A stretch of DNA of 64,000 bases, taken from contig NZ_BQXH01000003.1 of NCBI RefSeq assembly GCF_022836475.1, positions 89,987-153,986 of the forward strand, given 5' to 3'. This DNA is from Ligilactobacillus pabuli (GTDB taxonomy: Bacteria > Bacillota > Bacilli > Lactobacillales > Lactobacillaceae). Position 1 is the stretch's first letter. Each line of letters begins with the position of its first letter. This document shows positions 45,171 to 53,643 of this stretch, one piece after another. The notes below the pieces were generated by a model. That model was not told the origin of the DNA. It made no database searches and was given only the letters and a program-made list of their open reading frames with translations. Both the position numbers and the translations under genes were made by a program.

Positions 45171-45210
45171 AAATAGCCGTAACCAGTGAAAACCTGGTTA
45201 CGGCTATTTT
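45171..45210. terminator. bidirectional terminator between cbpB and mscS
   Basis: AAATAGCCGTAACCAG pairs perfectly with CTGGTTACGGCTATTT around TGAAAAC; T run follows. Confidence 0.9.
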
Positions 45211-45285
45211 GCAAGTTTAATTATGAAAACGTCAGAAAAAAGGGACGTAATTTCAGATAAAATCCCCGCTAAATTAACTAGTATT

Positions 45286-46191
45286 TTAGTTCAAATTAAT
45301 TGGTATAGTTGGGATATCGAAACCAGCCTGGGTTAGTGCCTCTAAGTAAGCAGCTAAGAAATCACGCTGGATCGGTGACTGGGCACCGTTTTTGGTATAA
45401 ATTGTGACCCGCAAGACTAGAGTCCCATTGCCAGGATCGACTGCGCCCAAGATTTTGGGCGGGATAGTAATCTCGTCATACTGTGGAGCTAACTCCTGGT
45501 TAACATGGGCAATGATTTTTTGCATCTCATGCAGATCTTTATTAGGGTCGATCCTAACGTCGATCAAAGCGCGCATATCGTTCCGAGAAAAGTTGCTGAC
45601 GACGGTAATACTGCGGTTCGGGATAAAATGCAGGGTCCCATCGTCACCTAGGATTTGAGTCGTCCGCAATCCGATCGCATGGATCGTACCTTGCACTTCA
45701 CCAAGCTTAACGTACTCACCCACAGAAAATTGTTCTTCTAATAAGATGAAAAAGCCAGTCACGATGTCAGTAACAAAGCCTTGGGCACCTAGTCCTAAAG
45801 CGATACTGAAAATACCAGCGCCAGCGATCAGGGTCCCGACTGGAATCCCTAGCAGTGATAAAACGGCATAAATGTAAAAGAACAGGACCGCATAGTGGAA
45901 AATGTTTAGCGATAAGGTATAAATCGTGGCCTTTCGATTTTTGGAAAGGTGGGTATTTTGATGCTTGACTTGTCTTTCAAATGCCTGGCGAATCAGCTTT
46001 TTTCCGACAGAGTGGACGATCAAAAAGAGCACACTGATCAGTAGAAAGGAACCTACTTTTTCCAACAGGGAACTAATTGTTTGATCCCAGTCAAAATTTT
46101 CTACGTAACGTTTGAAGATGTTAGGATTTAAGTTGGGTTGTTTTTTGACTGCCGCAGCTAAAAAAATCTGAGCAAAATCCAAATTAGTCAC
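45286..46191 (-). CDS. mscS: small-conductance mechanosensitive channel (MscS/YkuT family)
   Basis: Releases solutes on hypo-osmotic shock. Three predicted helices; the pore helix has GIFSIALGLGAQGFVTDIVTGFFILLEEQ (shown in part: GLGAQGFVTDIV), followed by the beta domain GEYVKLGEVQGTIHAIGLRTTQI and FIPNRSI. 301 aa. In Bacillus ykuT lies close to ykuL (cbpB), as here, although the two are convergent in this window. Confidence 0.92.
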   Translation of the reverse strand: MTNLDFAQIFLAAAVKKQPNLNPNIFKRYVENFDWDQTISSLLEKVGSFLLISVLFLIVHSVGKKLIRQAFERQVKHQNTHLSKNRKATIYTLSLNIFHYAVLFFYIYAVLSLLGIPVGTLIAGAGIFSIALGLGAQGFVTDIVTGFFILLEEQFSVGEYVKLGEVQGTIHAIGLRTTQILGDDGTLHFIPNRSITVVSNFSRNDMRALIDVRIDPNKDLHEMQKIIAHVNQELAPQYDEITIPPKILGAVDPGNGTLVLRVTIYTKNGAQSPIQRDFLAAYLEALTQAGFDIPTIPINLN

Positions 46192-46507
46192 TTCCTTACT
46201 TAACTTTACCTTTTATTCTAGCAAAAAAGACGGTGGTATTGCGAGAATTTACAGTAAATTTTCAGTTAAATTCTGACAAAAGGACACAATAGAGCTAATT
46301 GGCTGAAGGAAAAACCAGAGACTTTTTTCGGTTAAAAAAAGTGAGTTTGCTTGCAGTTTGGCGGTTCTAATGATATTCTTGAAACAATAAGAATTCTTTA
46401 AAAAGTAGTATGAGGTGTCAATTAACTTTTGCGAACATTGATGTTTTAGCACCAGTTGAACACACGCCTGCTATTTTTTTATTGATTTTATTTAGGAGGA
46501 AATGATT
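46192..46507. other. divergent intergenic region mscS / DUF948 gene
   Basis: AT-rich 316 bp. It holds the + strand promoter at 46351-46379 and AGGAGG at 46494-46499. No gene or repeat element seen by me. Confidence 0.5.
46351..46379 (+). promoter_or_regulatory. promoter of the DUF948-ytxH pair
   Basis: TTGCAG, 17-bp spacer, TATTCT. It leaves a leader of about 120 nt. Confidence 0.6.
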
Positions 46508-46942
46508 ATGGATATTACTTTTGGACAAATTGCAGGGATGGTCGCTGCAATCGCATTTTTGATTTTGGTGATTTACTTATGTCGCGTTTTGGTGACTTTG
46601 GTAAAGACACTGACTGAAGTTAACCAGACAGTGAACACCTTAACACAAGATGCCAATGATTCATTGAACCAAGTTAACGATTTGCTTGATAAAGTAAATG
46701 ACTTAATGGAAGATGTGAATGGTAAGGTCAAAACAATTGACCCATTATTTACAGCTGTTGCTGATTTAAGTGAAAGTGTTTCTGACTTAAATGCAGCAGG
46801 CAAGGGTGCAGCCCAAAAAGTAGCATCATCTACTAAGACAGTTGGTAATTTCTCAAAGCTGTCATCAATCGCTGCAGTTGGTAAGAAGATGTTTGATATG
46901 GTTAAAGGTAGAAAGGCTAAGAAAAATAAGGAGGAAATCTAA
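46508..46942 (+). CDS. DUF948 membrane protein
   Basis: 144 aa. One N-terminal membrane helix (residues about 8-30), then a long Asn/Asp/Val-rich coiled-coil-like segment with heptads (TLTEVNQTVNTLTQDANDSL...), then a basic tail. Probably an envelope-associated general stress protein; the exact role is unknown. ATG 46508 is chosen, 8 nt after AGGAGG. Followed by the YtxH-like gene after 2 bp. Confidence 0.85.
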   Translation: MDITFGQIAGMVAAIAFLILVIYLCRVLVTLVKTLTEVNQTVNTLTQDANDSLNQVNDLLDKVNDLMEDVNGKVKTIDPLFTAVADLSESVSDLNAAGKGAAQKVASSTKTVGNFSKLSSIAAVGKKMFDMVKGRKAKKNKEEI

Positions 46943-46944
46943 TT

Positions 46945-47328
46945 ATGAAAAAAAGTTTTCTGATTGGATTCGGCGTTGGTCTGTCTGCCATCGCAGCGGG
47001 CTACGTTTATTGGCAACGTTTGAGTGCTTCACAACAAGACCAATTGGCGGTTAAGTTAGACGATACCTTAGCCAGTGGTCGCGATAAAGCAACTATGTTA
47101 GAAAGCAAAGCTGCTTTGAACGCACAAAATGCATTAGCTTCCTTAAAAGATTCAACTTCTAAGCTGAAAGGGCACTTAGATTCAGCCCGGGAAAGTATTG
47201 AAGATGATGCGGATGTCATGGATGGTGACATTGTGATCGACCACCGTTCTGCTTTTAGTAAGGCTAAACAAACGGCTGAACAAGAAGATGTTCGACCAAC
47301 AGAAAAATTTTATCCACACAATAATTAG
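46945..47328 (+). CDS. YtxH-like membrane-anchored protein
   Basis: 127 aa. The N-terminal FLIGFGVGLSAIAAGYVYW helix with Gly pattern is the YtxH type, followed by a charged helical region. Co-transcribed with the DUF948 gene, as in many lactobacilli upstream of pepQ-ccpA. Stress role inferred from the family. Confidence 0.8.
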   Translation: MKKSFLIGFGVGLSAIAAGYVYWQRLSASQQDQLAVKLDDTLASGRDKATMLESKAALNAQNALASLKDSTSKLKGHLDSARESIEDDADVMDGDIVIDHRSAFSKAKQTAEQEDVRPTEKFYPHNN

Positions 47329-47389
47329 TTAAACCTAGATTTCTTAAAAGGCTGTTAGACTTCGGTTTAGCGGCCTTTGTTGCTAAAAA

Positions 47390-47415
47390 AGTCACCTGTC
47401 ATGGGTGGCTTTTTT
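47390..47415 (+). terminator. terminator of the DUF948-ytxH pair
   Basis: AGTCACC / GGGTGGCT stem with loop TGTCAT and six T. Confidence 0.8.
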
Positions 47416-47440
47416 GTATATTCAGGAGTTTAGCTGGAGA

Positions 47441-47474
47441 CAAAAAAGGTGCTGCCAAATTTTCTGGCAACACC
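47441..47474 (-). terminator. terminator of pepQ
   Basis: On the minus strand GGTGTTGCC / GGCAGCACC closes an AGAAAATTT loop and is followed by TTTTTT. Confidence 0.87.
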
Positions 47475-47482
47475 AAGTGAGA

Positions 47483-48586
47483 TTATTTAACTGGAATAAC
47501 TGTTAATTCTTTAGATGTATGGGTAAATGGTAGACAACCGTCTTCTGTAATGTGGACACAGTCTTCGATCCGAACACCAACATCACCAGGAATGTAGATC
47601 CCAGGTTCAATGGAGAAGCACATGCCTGGTTGTAAGACTAAGTCGTTACCAGCCATGATTGATGGAAATTCGTGTTCACTTTGGCCCATCCCGTGGCCTA
47701 AGCGATGGGTGAAGTATTCACCATAGCCAGCTTTATCGATGATGTCACGGGCGATTTTGTCGAGTTCAGCAGCTGTGATCCCAGGTTTAGCAGCAGCTTG
47801 TGCCGTTAAGTTGGCTTCCAGACAAACATTGTAAACATCTTTAGCGTGTTGGCTAACTTCACCAAACGCTACAGTTCTAGTTGCATCAGAAATGTAGCCG
47901 TTGTAAATGACACCAAGGTCAAAGAGACAAAGCTTGTTAGGTTCGATCAGCTCTTTGCGAGGACCGCCATGGGCTTCGGCAGCATTGGCACCAGTTTGGA
48001 CCATTGTTTCGAAACTCATTTGCATGATGCCAGCTAATTTAAGCTGGTATTCGATCTCAGCGACGACTTCTTGTTCAGTTCTGCCTTTTGAAAGAGCGTT
48101 AAAGCCAATTTCAAAAGCTTTATCTGCCCAATCACCAGCGATTTCCAAAGTCTTGATTTCTTCTGGTGTTTTGATCAATTTTAATTGTTCAACAAATGGT
48201 GTTAAGTTGCCAGTAAATTCAGCTGCTGGGAATTGTTTTTGCAAACTTGCGTATTTTTCAACCGTCAAGTTAGTTTTTTCAATTGCCCATTTTTGTGGGG
48301 TACCCGCTAATTCAACGATGTGGTCGTGAATTAGAGCAAATGGATCTTCATGGTCAAGGTAACCGAAAACTGGGTATTTCCAGCCAGTTTCTTTGACAGC
48401 TTCAACTTCTAAAGCTGGAGCAAAAATAAAGGGATCTTTATCAGGGAAGATAAAGAGCGCTAAAACACGTTCGATCGGATCACTTGAAAAACCAGTGAAA
48501 TATTGGATGTCCATGAAATCACTGACATAGGCAATATCATAGTTATTGTCTGCCAGCCATTTTTGAACAGAATTGATATGAGACAT
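47483..48586 (-). CDS. pepQ: Xaa-Pro dipeptidase PepQ
   Basis: Prolidase of the M24 family that splits Xaa-Pro dipeptides. Metal ligands are in LFDLGVIYNGYISDATRTVAF (two Asp), HRLGHGMGQSEHE (His), SIEPGIYIP (Glu) and VRIEDCV (Glu). 367 aa. Divergent from ccpA, a conserved lactobacillar arrangement in which CcpA affects both genes. Confidence 0.95.
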   Translation of the reverse strand: MSHINSVQKWLADNNYDIAYVSDFMDIQYFTGFSSDPIERVLALFIFPDKDPFIFAPALEVEAVKETGWKYPVFGYLDHEDPFALIHDHIVELAGTPQKWAIEKTNLTVEKYASLQKQFPAAEFTGNLTPFVEQLKLIKTPEEIKTLEIAGDWADKAFEIGFNALSKGRTEQEVVAEIEYQLKLAGIMQMSFETMVQTGANAAEAHGGPRKELIEPNKLCLFDLGVIYNGYISDATRTVAFGEVSQHAKDVYNVCLEANLTAQAAAKPGITAAELDKIARDIIDKAGYGEYFTHRLGHGMGQSEHEFPSIMAGNDLVLQPGMCFSIEPGIYIPGDVGVRIEDCVHITEDGCLPFTHTSKELTVIPVK

Positions 48587-48693
48587 AGAATCGCTCCTTT
48601 TTTTAGATTAACATTGATATTATAACACAATCGACTTTTAAGATTTAGAAAATGGCTTTGAAAACTTAATGAAAATTAACGACTGTTTTTTCT

Positions 48694-48707
48694 TAAAACG
48701 CTTGCAT
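48694..48707. promoter_or_regulatory. cre-like site in the pepQ-ccpA intergenic region
   Basis: TTAAAACGCTTGCA matches the cre consensus at 12 of 14 positions. It overlaps the TTGCAT that can serve as the ccpA -35 (a TAAATT-type -10 lies about 17 bp on), which fits CcpA autoregulation. Confidence 0.6.
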
Positions 48708-48797
48708 TTTTACTGAAAGTCTGTTAAATTAGATGTTGTTATTTGAAAGCTAAATGAAAACTAATTAAATTTAAAAGTCAGAAAGGGTAATTATCTT

Positions 48798-49808
48798 ATG
48801 GATTCTAGAGAAGAGAAAACAGTTACGATTTCCACAGTTGCTAAAGAAGCCGGCGTTTCAATGGCAACAGTTTCTCGTGTAGTGAATGGCAATCCCAATG
48901 TTAAACCAACCACACGGAAAAAGGTCTTAGAAGTTATTGACCGGTTAGATTATCGTCCAAACGCTGTGGCACAAGGGTTAGCAAGCAAGAAAACAACAAC
49001 TGTTGGGGTCATCACTCCTGATGTAACTAATGTTTACTTTTCATCCTTAGCCCGCGGGATCGACGACGTCGCAAGCATGTATAAGTACAACATTATTTTA
49101 GCGAACTCCGATGGTAACCATCAAAAAGAAATTCAAGTTTTGAATACTTTGTTAGCTAAACAAGTTGATGGAATTATTTTCATGGGTCATAACTTGACTG
49201 ATGAATTACGGGCACAATTCAAACGGGCAAAGACACCAATCGTGTTGGCCGGTTCTGTTGACCAAAAAAATGAAGTTGAAAGTGTGCATATCAACTATGT
49301 TGAAGCCGTAGAAGGGGCTGTCAGCAACTTAATTAACCATGGTAATAAGCGGATCGCCTTTGTTTCTGGGCCATTGTCTGACCCAATTAACGGCGAATAT
49401 CGTTTGCAAGGTTACAAGAATATCTTGGCTAAAAACAACATTGACTATGATCCAAACTTAGTCTTTGAAACTGACTACCGTTACCGTTCAGGTGAAGTTT
49501 TGTGGCCAGCTTTAGCCTCAGCTCATGCTACTGCTGCTTTTGTAGTAGATGATGAATTAGCTGCTGGTGTTTTGAACGGCGCCCGCGATGCTGGTGCTAA
49601 GGTTCCAGAAGACTTTGAAGTTGTTACAAGCAACAACTCTAAGTTAACTGAGATCGTTCGGCCAAAACTTTCATCGATCACGCAACCTTTGTATGATATT
49701 GGTGCGGTTTCTATGCGGTTCTTGACGAAGATGATGAATAAAGAAGAATCACCACAAAAGACGATTGAATTACCATATGGTTTCATCAAGCGTGGTTCAA
49801 CTAAATAA
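48798..49808 (+). CDS. ccpA: catabolite control protein A
   Basis: LacI-family global regulator of carbon use, acting with HPr-Ser-P on cre sites. HTH VTISTVAKEAGVSMATVSRVV at the N-terminus, hinge helix NAVAQGLASKKT, and the periplasmic-binding-type core with VGVITPDVTNVYFSSLARGI. 336 aa. Several cre-like sites occur in this window (20323, 29745, 38086, 48694). Confidence 0.96.
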   Translation: MDSREEKTVTISTVAKEAGVSMATVSRVVNGNPNVKPTTRKKVLEVIDRLDYRPNAVAQGLASKKTTTVGVITPDVTNVYFSSLARGIDDVASMYKYNIILANSDGNHQKEIQVLNTLLAKQVDGIIFMGHNLTDELRAQFKRAKTPIVLAGSVDQKNEVESVHINYVEAVEGAVSNLINHGNKRIAFVSGPLSDPINGEYRLQGYKNILAKNNIDYDPNLVFETDYRYRSGEVLWPALASAHATAAFVVDDELAAGVLNGARDAGAKVPEDFEVVTSNNSKLTEIVRPKLSSITQPLYDIGAVSMRFLTKMMNKEESPQKTIELPYGFIKRGSTK

Positions 49809-49816
49809 TCTAGTTA

Positions 49817-49846
49817 AAAGCGTTCACCTCAGGGTGGCGCTTTTTT
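49817..49846 (+). terminator. terminator of ccpA
   Basis: AAAGCG-TT-CACC pairs with GGTG-G-CGCTTT; T run follows. Confidence 0.78.
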
Positions 49847-49864
49847 GCTGTTTAACAAAAAAAT

Positions 49865-49893
49865 TTGCGTTAACCCCCATGATTTGGTAGTAT
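49865..49893 (+). promoter_or_regulatory. promoter of yebC
   Basis: TTGCGT, 17-bp spacer, TAGTAT. Confidence 0.55.
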
Positions 49894-49945
49894 TTATTAT
49901 GGCAAACGCCGTACAGAAATAAATTTTCGGAAAGAGGTATATGAA

Positions 49946-50665
49946 ATGTCAGGACATTCAAAATGGCATAACATCCAAGGACGTAAGAACGCCCAAGATG
50001 CAAAGCGTGGGAAAATTTTCCAAAAAATATCACGAGAACTATATATGGCTGCAAAGAGTGGCGGTCCTGACCCAGACTCTAACCCACAATTGCGCCTGAT
50101 GATGGATAAAGCCCGCAGTGCTAACATGCCAAAAGACAATGTTAAACGTGCAATTGATAAAGCTAGTGGCGCTAATGGTGCCGATTATGAAGAAATCACT
50201 TATGAAGGTTATGGACCAGCAGGGGTCGCTGTTTTGGTGCATACTTTAACTGATAACCGTAACCGGACTGCTTCTGCAGTGCGTGCTGATTTCAGTCATA
50301 ATGGTGGAAGTTTGGGAGAAACTGGTTCAGTTAGTTTCATGTTCGATCGTAAGGGTTATATTGCGATCTTGCGTGAAGACCTAGACGTAGACGAAGATCA
50401 AATGTTTGAAGACGTCATCGAAGCTGGTGGCGATGACCTGCAGACTGAAGATGAAGTCTTTGAAATTTACACAGATCCAAAATCATTCCCAGAAGTGCGG
50501 GATGCTTTGCAACAAAAATATGAACTCGCTAGTGCAGAACTAACGATGGTTCCTAAGACAACAGTTGAAGTTCCAGAAGACAAGGTTGAAAAAGTTCAAC
50601 GCTTGATCGATCATTTGGAAGACGAAGAAGACGTTTCTGAAGTTTATACTTCAGCTGAATTCTAG
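49946..50665 (+). CDS. yebC: YebC/PmpR-family transcription or translation regulator
   Basis: 239 aa, beginning [23 protein letters not shown], shown here in part as [11 protein letters not shown], the invariant start of the family. [23 protein letters not shown] and [16 protein letters not shown] follow. Historically a DNA-binding regulator; recent work on the family links it to translation through proline-rich stalls. Own promoter and terminator. Confidence 0.94.
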   Translation: MSGHSKWHNIQGRKNAQDAKRGKIFQKISRELYMAAKSGGPDPDSNPQLRLMMDKARSANMPKDNVKRAIDKASGANGADYEEITYEGYGPAGVAVLVHTLTDNRNRTASAVRADFSHNGGSLGETGSVSFMFDRKGYIAILREDLDVDEDQMFEDVIEAGGDDLQTEDEVFEIYTDPKSFPEVRDALQQKYELASAELTMVPKTTVEVPEDKVEKVQRLIDHLEDEEDVSEVYTSAEF

Positions 50666-50683
50666 GACGAATAATAAGATAAA

Positions 50684-50714
50684 AGTCGTAGCCGTGAAGG
50701 TTGCGGCTTTTTTT
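50684..50714 (+). terminator. terminator of yebC
   Basis: AGTCGTAGCC pairs with GGTTGCGGCT (G-T pairs) around GTGAA; seven T follow. The repeat array begins 60 bp further on. Confidence 0.82.
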
Positions 50715-50776
50715 GCGTGCTCGACATTTTTTAAAGAGCGCAGCACAACTTTGCTGTTCGATGCGTTCTGTAATTT

Positions 50777-50898
50777 AGTCGAGCTCCGTGAAGCAAGAGA
50801 TTCCGCTTATCTTGCCTCAACCTTCAATGCCAAAAACGCATTAAAGGTTGGGTCACGATCATGCTCGTCTCTTAAACGCTTCACTCCGCTCTGTGATT
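50777..50898 (+). repeat. copy 5 of the structured intergenic repeat
   Basis: First of four tandem copies. Stems GAGC/GCTC, GTGAAGC/GCTTCAC, AAGAGA/TCTCTT, CAACCTT/AAGGTTG, AATGC/GCATT. Almost identical to copy 8. The 60 bp before it hold a degraded piece ending TTCTGTAATTT. Confidence 0.93.
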
Positions 50899-50899
50899 T

Positions 50900-51020
50900 A
50901 GTCGAGCTCCGTGAAACAGAAAGTTCCGCCGATCTAAACCCAGGAACAAATGCCGAAACCGCATTAGCTCCTAGGTTCCAATCGGGCTCGCTTTCTAATC
51001 GCTTCACTCCGCTCTGTGAT
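50900..51020 (+). repeat. copy 6 of the structured intergenic repeat
   Basis: Stems GTGAAAC/GCTTCAC (one mismatch), AGAAAG/CTTTCT, CGAT/ATCG, GGAAC/GTTCC and AATGC/GCATT. Nearly identical to copy 7 (about four differences). Confidence 0.93.
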
Positions 51021-51023
51021 ATT

Positions 51024-51145
51024 AGTCGAGCTCCGTGAAACAGAAAGTTCCGCCGATCTAAACCCAGGAACCAATGCCGAAACCGCATTAGCTCCTAGGT
51101 TCCGATCGTGCTCGCTTTCTAATCGTTTCACTCCGCTCTGTGATT
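51024..51145 (+). repeat. copy 7 of the structured intergenic repeat
   Basis: As copy 6, but GTTTCAC replaces GCTTCAC and so pairs fully with GTGAAAC, and CGATC/GATCG is fully paired. The few differences from copy 6 tend to improve pairing. Confidence 0.93.
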
Positions 51146-51147
51146 TT

Positions 51148-51269
51148 AGTCGAGCTCCGTGAAGCAAGAGATTCCGCTTATCCTGCCTCAACCTCCAATA
51201 CCAAAAACGCATTCAAGGTTGGGTCACGATCATGCTCGTCTCTTAAACGCTTCACTCCGCTCTGTGATT
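51148..51269 (+). repeat. copy 8 of the structured intergenic repeat
   Basis: Last of the array, about five differences from copy 5. The array therefore has an A-B-B-A order. It ends about 70 bp before the comGA start; the AT-rich stretch between (51270-51324) should hold the comG promoter. Confidence 0.93.
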
Positions 51270-51340
51270 TTTTAAACTTTTTTGCAATTTGAAAACCAAA
51301 ATCACGATTTTTTGCGTATCTATTAGTGAGGAGGTCAAAT

Positions 51341-52321
51341 ATGAATGAAGAAATTACGCAGCTTTTTGCAGCTGCAATTAAAAGGCACGCCAGCGACATT
51401 TACTTGCTGCCACGCCAGGATGACTATGAAATTAGTCTGAGTTATGCCGGTGAGTTTCATAGTTATCAAAAGTTATCGCAAGCTAAGGCTCGACAAATGG
51501 TCAATTTTTTCAAATTTAAGGCTGATATGAGTCTCAGTGAACGGCGCCGGCCACAGTTAGGGGCGTGGACCTATCAAACTGAAGCAACAACTGTTTTTTG
51601 TCGCCTGGCCTCAGTGGGAACGTTCCTTGACCAAGAATCAGTGGTGATTCGGCTGATCTACCAGCAAAATGCTACCAATAATGGTTATTTTTTTCAGGAA
51701 CAGTTTCAGCAGATCCTGGCAGCGTGTTACAAGCGGGGCTTGGTTTTATTTGCAGGGCCGATGGGGTCAGGGAAGACGACGGCTATGTATCATTTTGCCA
51801 AGCAGCTGGGGGACAAGCTCGTAATGACAATTGAAGATCCAGTCGAGATTTATGAACCCCATTTTTTACAGTTACAGGTTAATGATCAAGCACAGATGTC
51901 TTATGAAAGTCTGTTGACCGCTGCTTTGCGGTTGCATCCGGACGTTTTTGTCATTGGCGAGATCAGAAATGAACAAACGGCAGCAATTGCAGTCAAAGCA
52001 GCTTTAAGCGGCCATTTGGTCTTGAGTACTGTCCATGCCCAAAATGTTTATGGGGTATTTTTACGGTTGTTAAATTTGGGGGTGTCTCCTGCTGATTTGG
52101 ACCAAACAGTTCAACTGGTATCTTACCAGCGGCTGATAGAAACGACGACAGACCAACAAAAGGTCCTGTTTGATTTATTATCATTGGACGAGACTTCTTG
52201 GGCACAGATCAAGCAAAAAAAGCGGGGGAAAATGACAGATGAGTGGGCAAAAAACTTGGCAATTTGTTTTCAGCAAGGGCAGATCACGGCCGCGACCCAA
52301 GCTAAATATGCACTGGGGTAA
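51341..52321 (+). CDS. comGA: competence pseudopilus assembly ATPase ComGA
   Basis: GspE/PilB-type ATPase that drives the transformation pseudopilus. Walker A is GPMGSGKTT (about residue 140), the Asp box is IEDPVEIYEP, Walker B is VFVIGEIRNEQTA, and the His box is HLVLSTVHAQN. 326 aa, the short ComGA form. ATG 51341 follows GAGGAGG; the frame open from 51326 begins on the ribosome site. First of seven comG genes. Confidence 0.95.
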   Translation: MNEEITQLFAAAIKRHASDIYLLPRQDDYEISLSYAGEFHSYQKLSQAKARQMVNFFKFKADMSLSERRRPQLGAWTYQTEATTVFCRLASVGTFLDQESVVIRLIYQQNATNNGYFFQEQFQQILAACYKRGLVLFAGPMGSGKTTAMYHFAKQLGDKLVMTIEDPVEIYEPHFLQLQVNDQAQMSYESLLTAALRLHPDVFVIGEIRNEQTAAIAVKAALSGHLVLSTVHAQNVYGVFLRLLNLGVSPADLDQTVQLVSYQRLIETTTDQQKVLFDLLSLDETSWAQIKQKKRGKMTDEWAKNLAICFQQGQITAATQAKYALG

Positions 52322-53336
52322 AGAAAAACTCAGCTTAAAACAACAAGCGGTCTTTTTTTCATCCTTAGCCGAAATGATGCAGGCGGGTTTTTCTTTGAAA
52401 AAAAGTTTGATAAACTTGCAGGCAAATCACCAGTTAAGTGCGGTCAAAAGCCAACAGATCCTACTCCAACTCGAACAGGGGCATACGCTCAGCCAGACGC
52501 TTCAACCTTGGCTGTCACAAACTACTTTTTTTCAGTTAAAAATTGCGGAGCAGCATGGCAGCGTGGAAGACTGTATTCAAGAATTAGGGCATTTTTTATT
52601 TGGGGTAGATGAGCAGCTGCAGAAGTTACGGGGGTTGTTGTTGTATCCTGCAATGTTGTTTGTTTTACTGGGTGGCTTATGCGGGTCGATCAAGATTTGG
52701 CTGCTTCCTAAACTGACTGAATTTTCGCAAGGCTTGGCTGAAAATGACCAGCAAAAAGTGGCCGTGGATTGGAGCCAAGTCGTGTCATGGGGCTGGAAAT
52801 TGTTATTAGCAGCTTGCTTAATTTATGCGCTGAAGGTTGGATACTGGTGGTACCGGCAAAAGACCTTGAACCGGCATATTTGGTATGCACAATTACCTCT
52901 AGTTGGCCGGCTATATCGGCTGTATAGTGCCTATTTGATCTCGTTTAATTTGTCGTTGTTATTGCGCTGCGGATTAGATGTTCACCAAGTGTGTTGTTAT
53001 CTGCAAGAATTTAAGCCGCAGTCCTTGTATTATCAATTAGGCTGCCAGTTAGCGCAGTCCTTGGACCAAGGTCATGAGCTAAGCGGATTTGTGCGCCAGT
53101 ACCCGTTTATCCCCCAAGAGTTATTATTCTTTTTAACCAGCGGAGATACAAAAACGGAACTGAGTCAGGAGTTGGCCTTATTTGCCCACCATTCCTACCA
53201 GAACTTAGTGCGAGAATCAGAACGGCTCTTAACGTGGATCCAGCCGGTGTTATTTTTAGTGATCGCAGGGGTGATCATTGGCACCTACTTGGCGATTTTG
53301 TTACCAATTTATTCAAGCATTGAAGGGATCTATTAA
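52239..53336 (+). CDS. comGB: competence pseudopilus membrane protein ComGB
   Basis: GspF/PilC-type platform protein. Two T2SSF domains are seen (LKQQAVFFSSLAEMMQAGFSLKKSL, then YSAYLISFNLSLLLRCGLDV), with three or four membrane helices. The start is uncertain: ATG 52239 has GGGGGA 9 nt upstream and overlaps comGA by 83 bp; ATG 52308 (MHWGKEKLSLKQQ) overlaps by 14 bp but lacks a clear site. 365 or 342 aa. Confidence 0.9.
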   Translation: MSGQKTWQFVFSKGRSRPRPKLNMHWGKEKLSLKQQAVFFSSLAEMMQAGFSLKKSLINLQANHQLSAVKSQQILLQLEQGHTLSQTLQPWLSQTTFFQLKIAEQHGSVEDCIQELGHFLFGVDEQLQKLRGLLLYPAMLFVLLGGLCGSIKIWLLPKLTEFSQGLAENDQQKVAVDWSQVVSWGWKLLLAACLIYALKVGYWWYRQKTLNRHIWYAQLPLVGRLYRLYSAYLISFNLSLLLRCGLDVHQVCCYLQEFKPQSLYYQLGCQLAQSLDQGHELSGFVRQYPFIPQELLFFLTSGDTKTELSQELALFAHHSYQNLVRESERLLTWIQPVLFLVIAGVIIGTYLAILLPIYSSIEGIY

Positions 53337-53337
53337 A

Positions 53338-53643
53338 ATGAAAAAGAAAAAAGCAGCTGGATTTACCTTAGTTGAAATGGCGATCGTACTGTTTATTATT
53401 AGTTTGTTGATTTTGATCGTGGTCCCAAATGTCAGTAAACAAAGGGGACGGGCGATCACCATCAATGATCAGGCCTTACAGACGGAATTAAATTCGCAGG
53501 TCGAATTGTATCGTAACGAACATAACCTGGATAATTCCACGAAGGTCACACTGGATGAATTGAAAAGTGAAGGCTATTTAAACCAAGGTCAACTCAAGCA
53601 AATTGAAAAAGAAGGCTTAGAGATTGGTAAGGGTGATGATTAA
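53338..53643 (+). CDS. comGC: major competence pseudopilin ComGC
   Basis: Type IV pilin-like protein. N-terminus MKKKKAAGFTLVEMAIVLFI has the prepilin peptidase site between Gly and Phe, with Glu5 of the mature protein, then a hydrophobic helix. 101 aa. ATG 53338 is one base after the comGB stop. Processing needs ComC, which is not in the window. Confidence 0.93.
   Translation: MKKKKAAGFTLVEMAIVLFIISLLILIVVPNVSKQRGRAITINDQALQTELNSQVELYRNEHNLDNSTKVTLDELKSEGYLNQGQLKQIEKEGLEIGKGDD

Noticed and set aside
50777..51269. CRISPR-like array
   Set aside because: Units are 121-122 bp with 1-3 bp spacers, each unit is itself a hairpin, and no cas genes are present.
50777..51269. Simple MITE or insertion sequence remnants
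   Set aside because: No clear target duplications, no transposase, and compensatory changes inside stems are not explained by terminal inverted repeats alone. A REP-like element is not excluded.
51270..51340. ComK- or ComX-type box upstream of comGA
   Set aside because: AAAATCACGATTTT has AAAA and TTTT with a 6-nt gap instead of 5, and no TACGAATA-like sequence is present. In AT-rich DNA this is not enough.
50807..51399. Overlapping minus-strand open frames (for example 50807-51088, 50964-51212) with repeated peptides such as SGVKRLESEHD
   Set aside because: They lie wholly inside the tandem structured repeats, have no ribosome sites, and their similarity to each other comes only from the DNA repeat. 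Database matches to such peptides would be annotation artefacts of the repeat.
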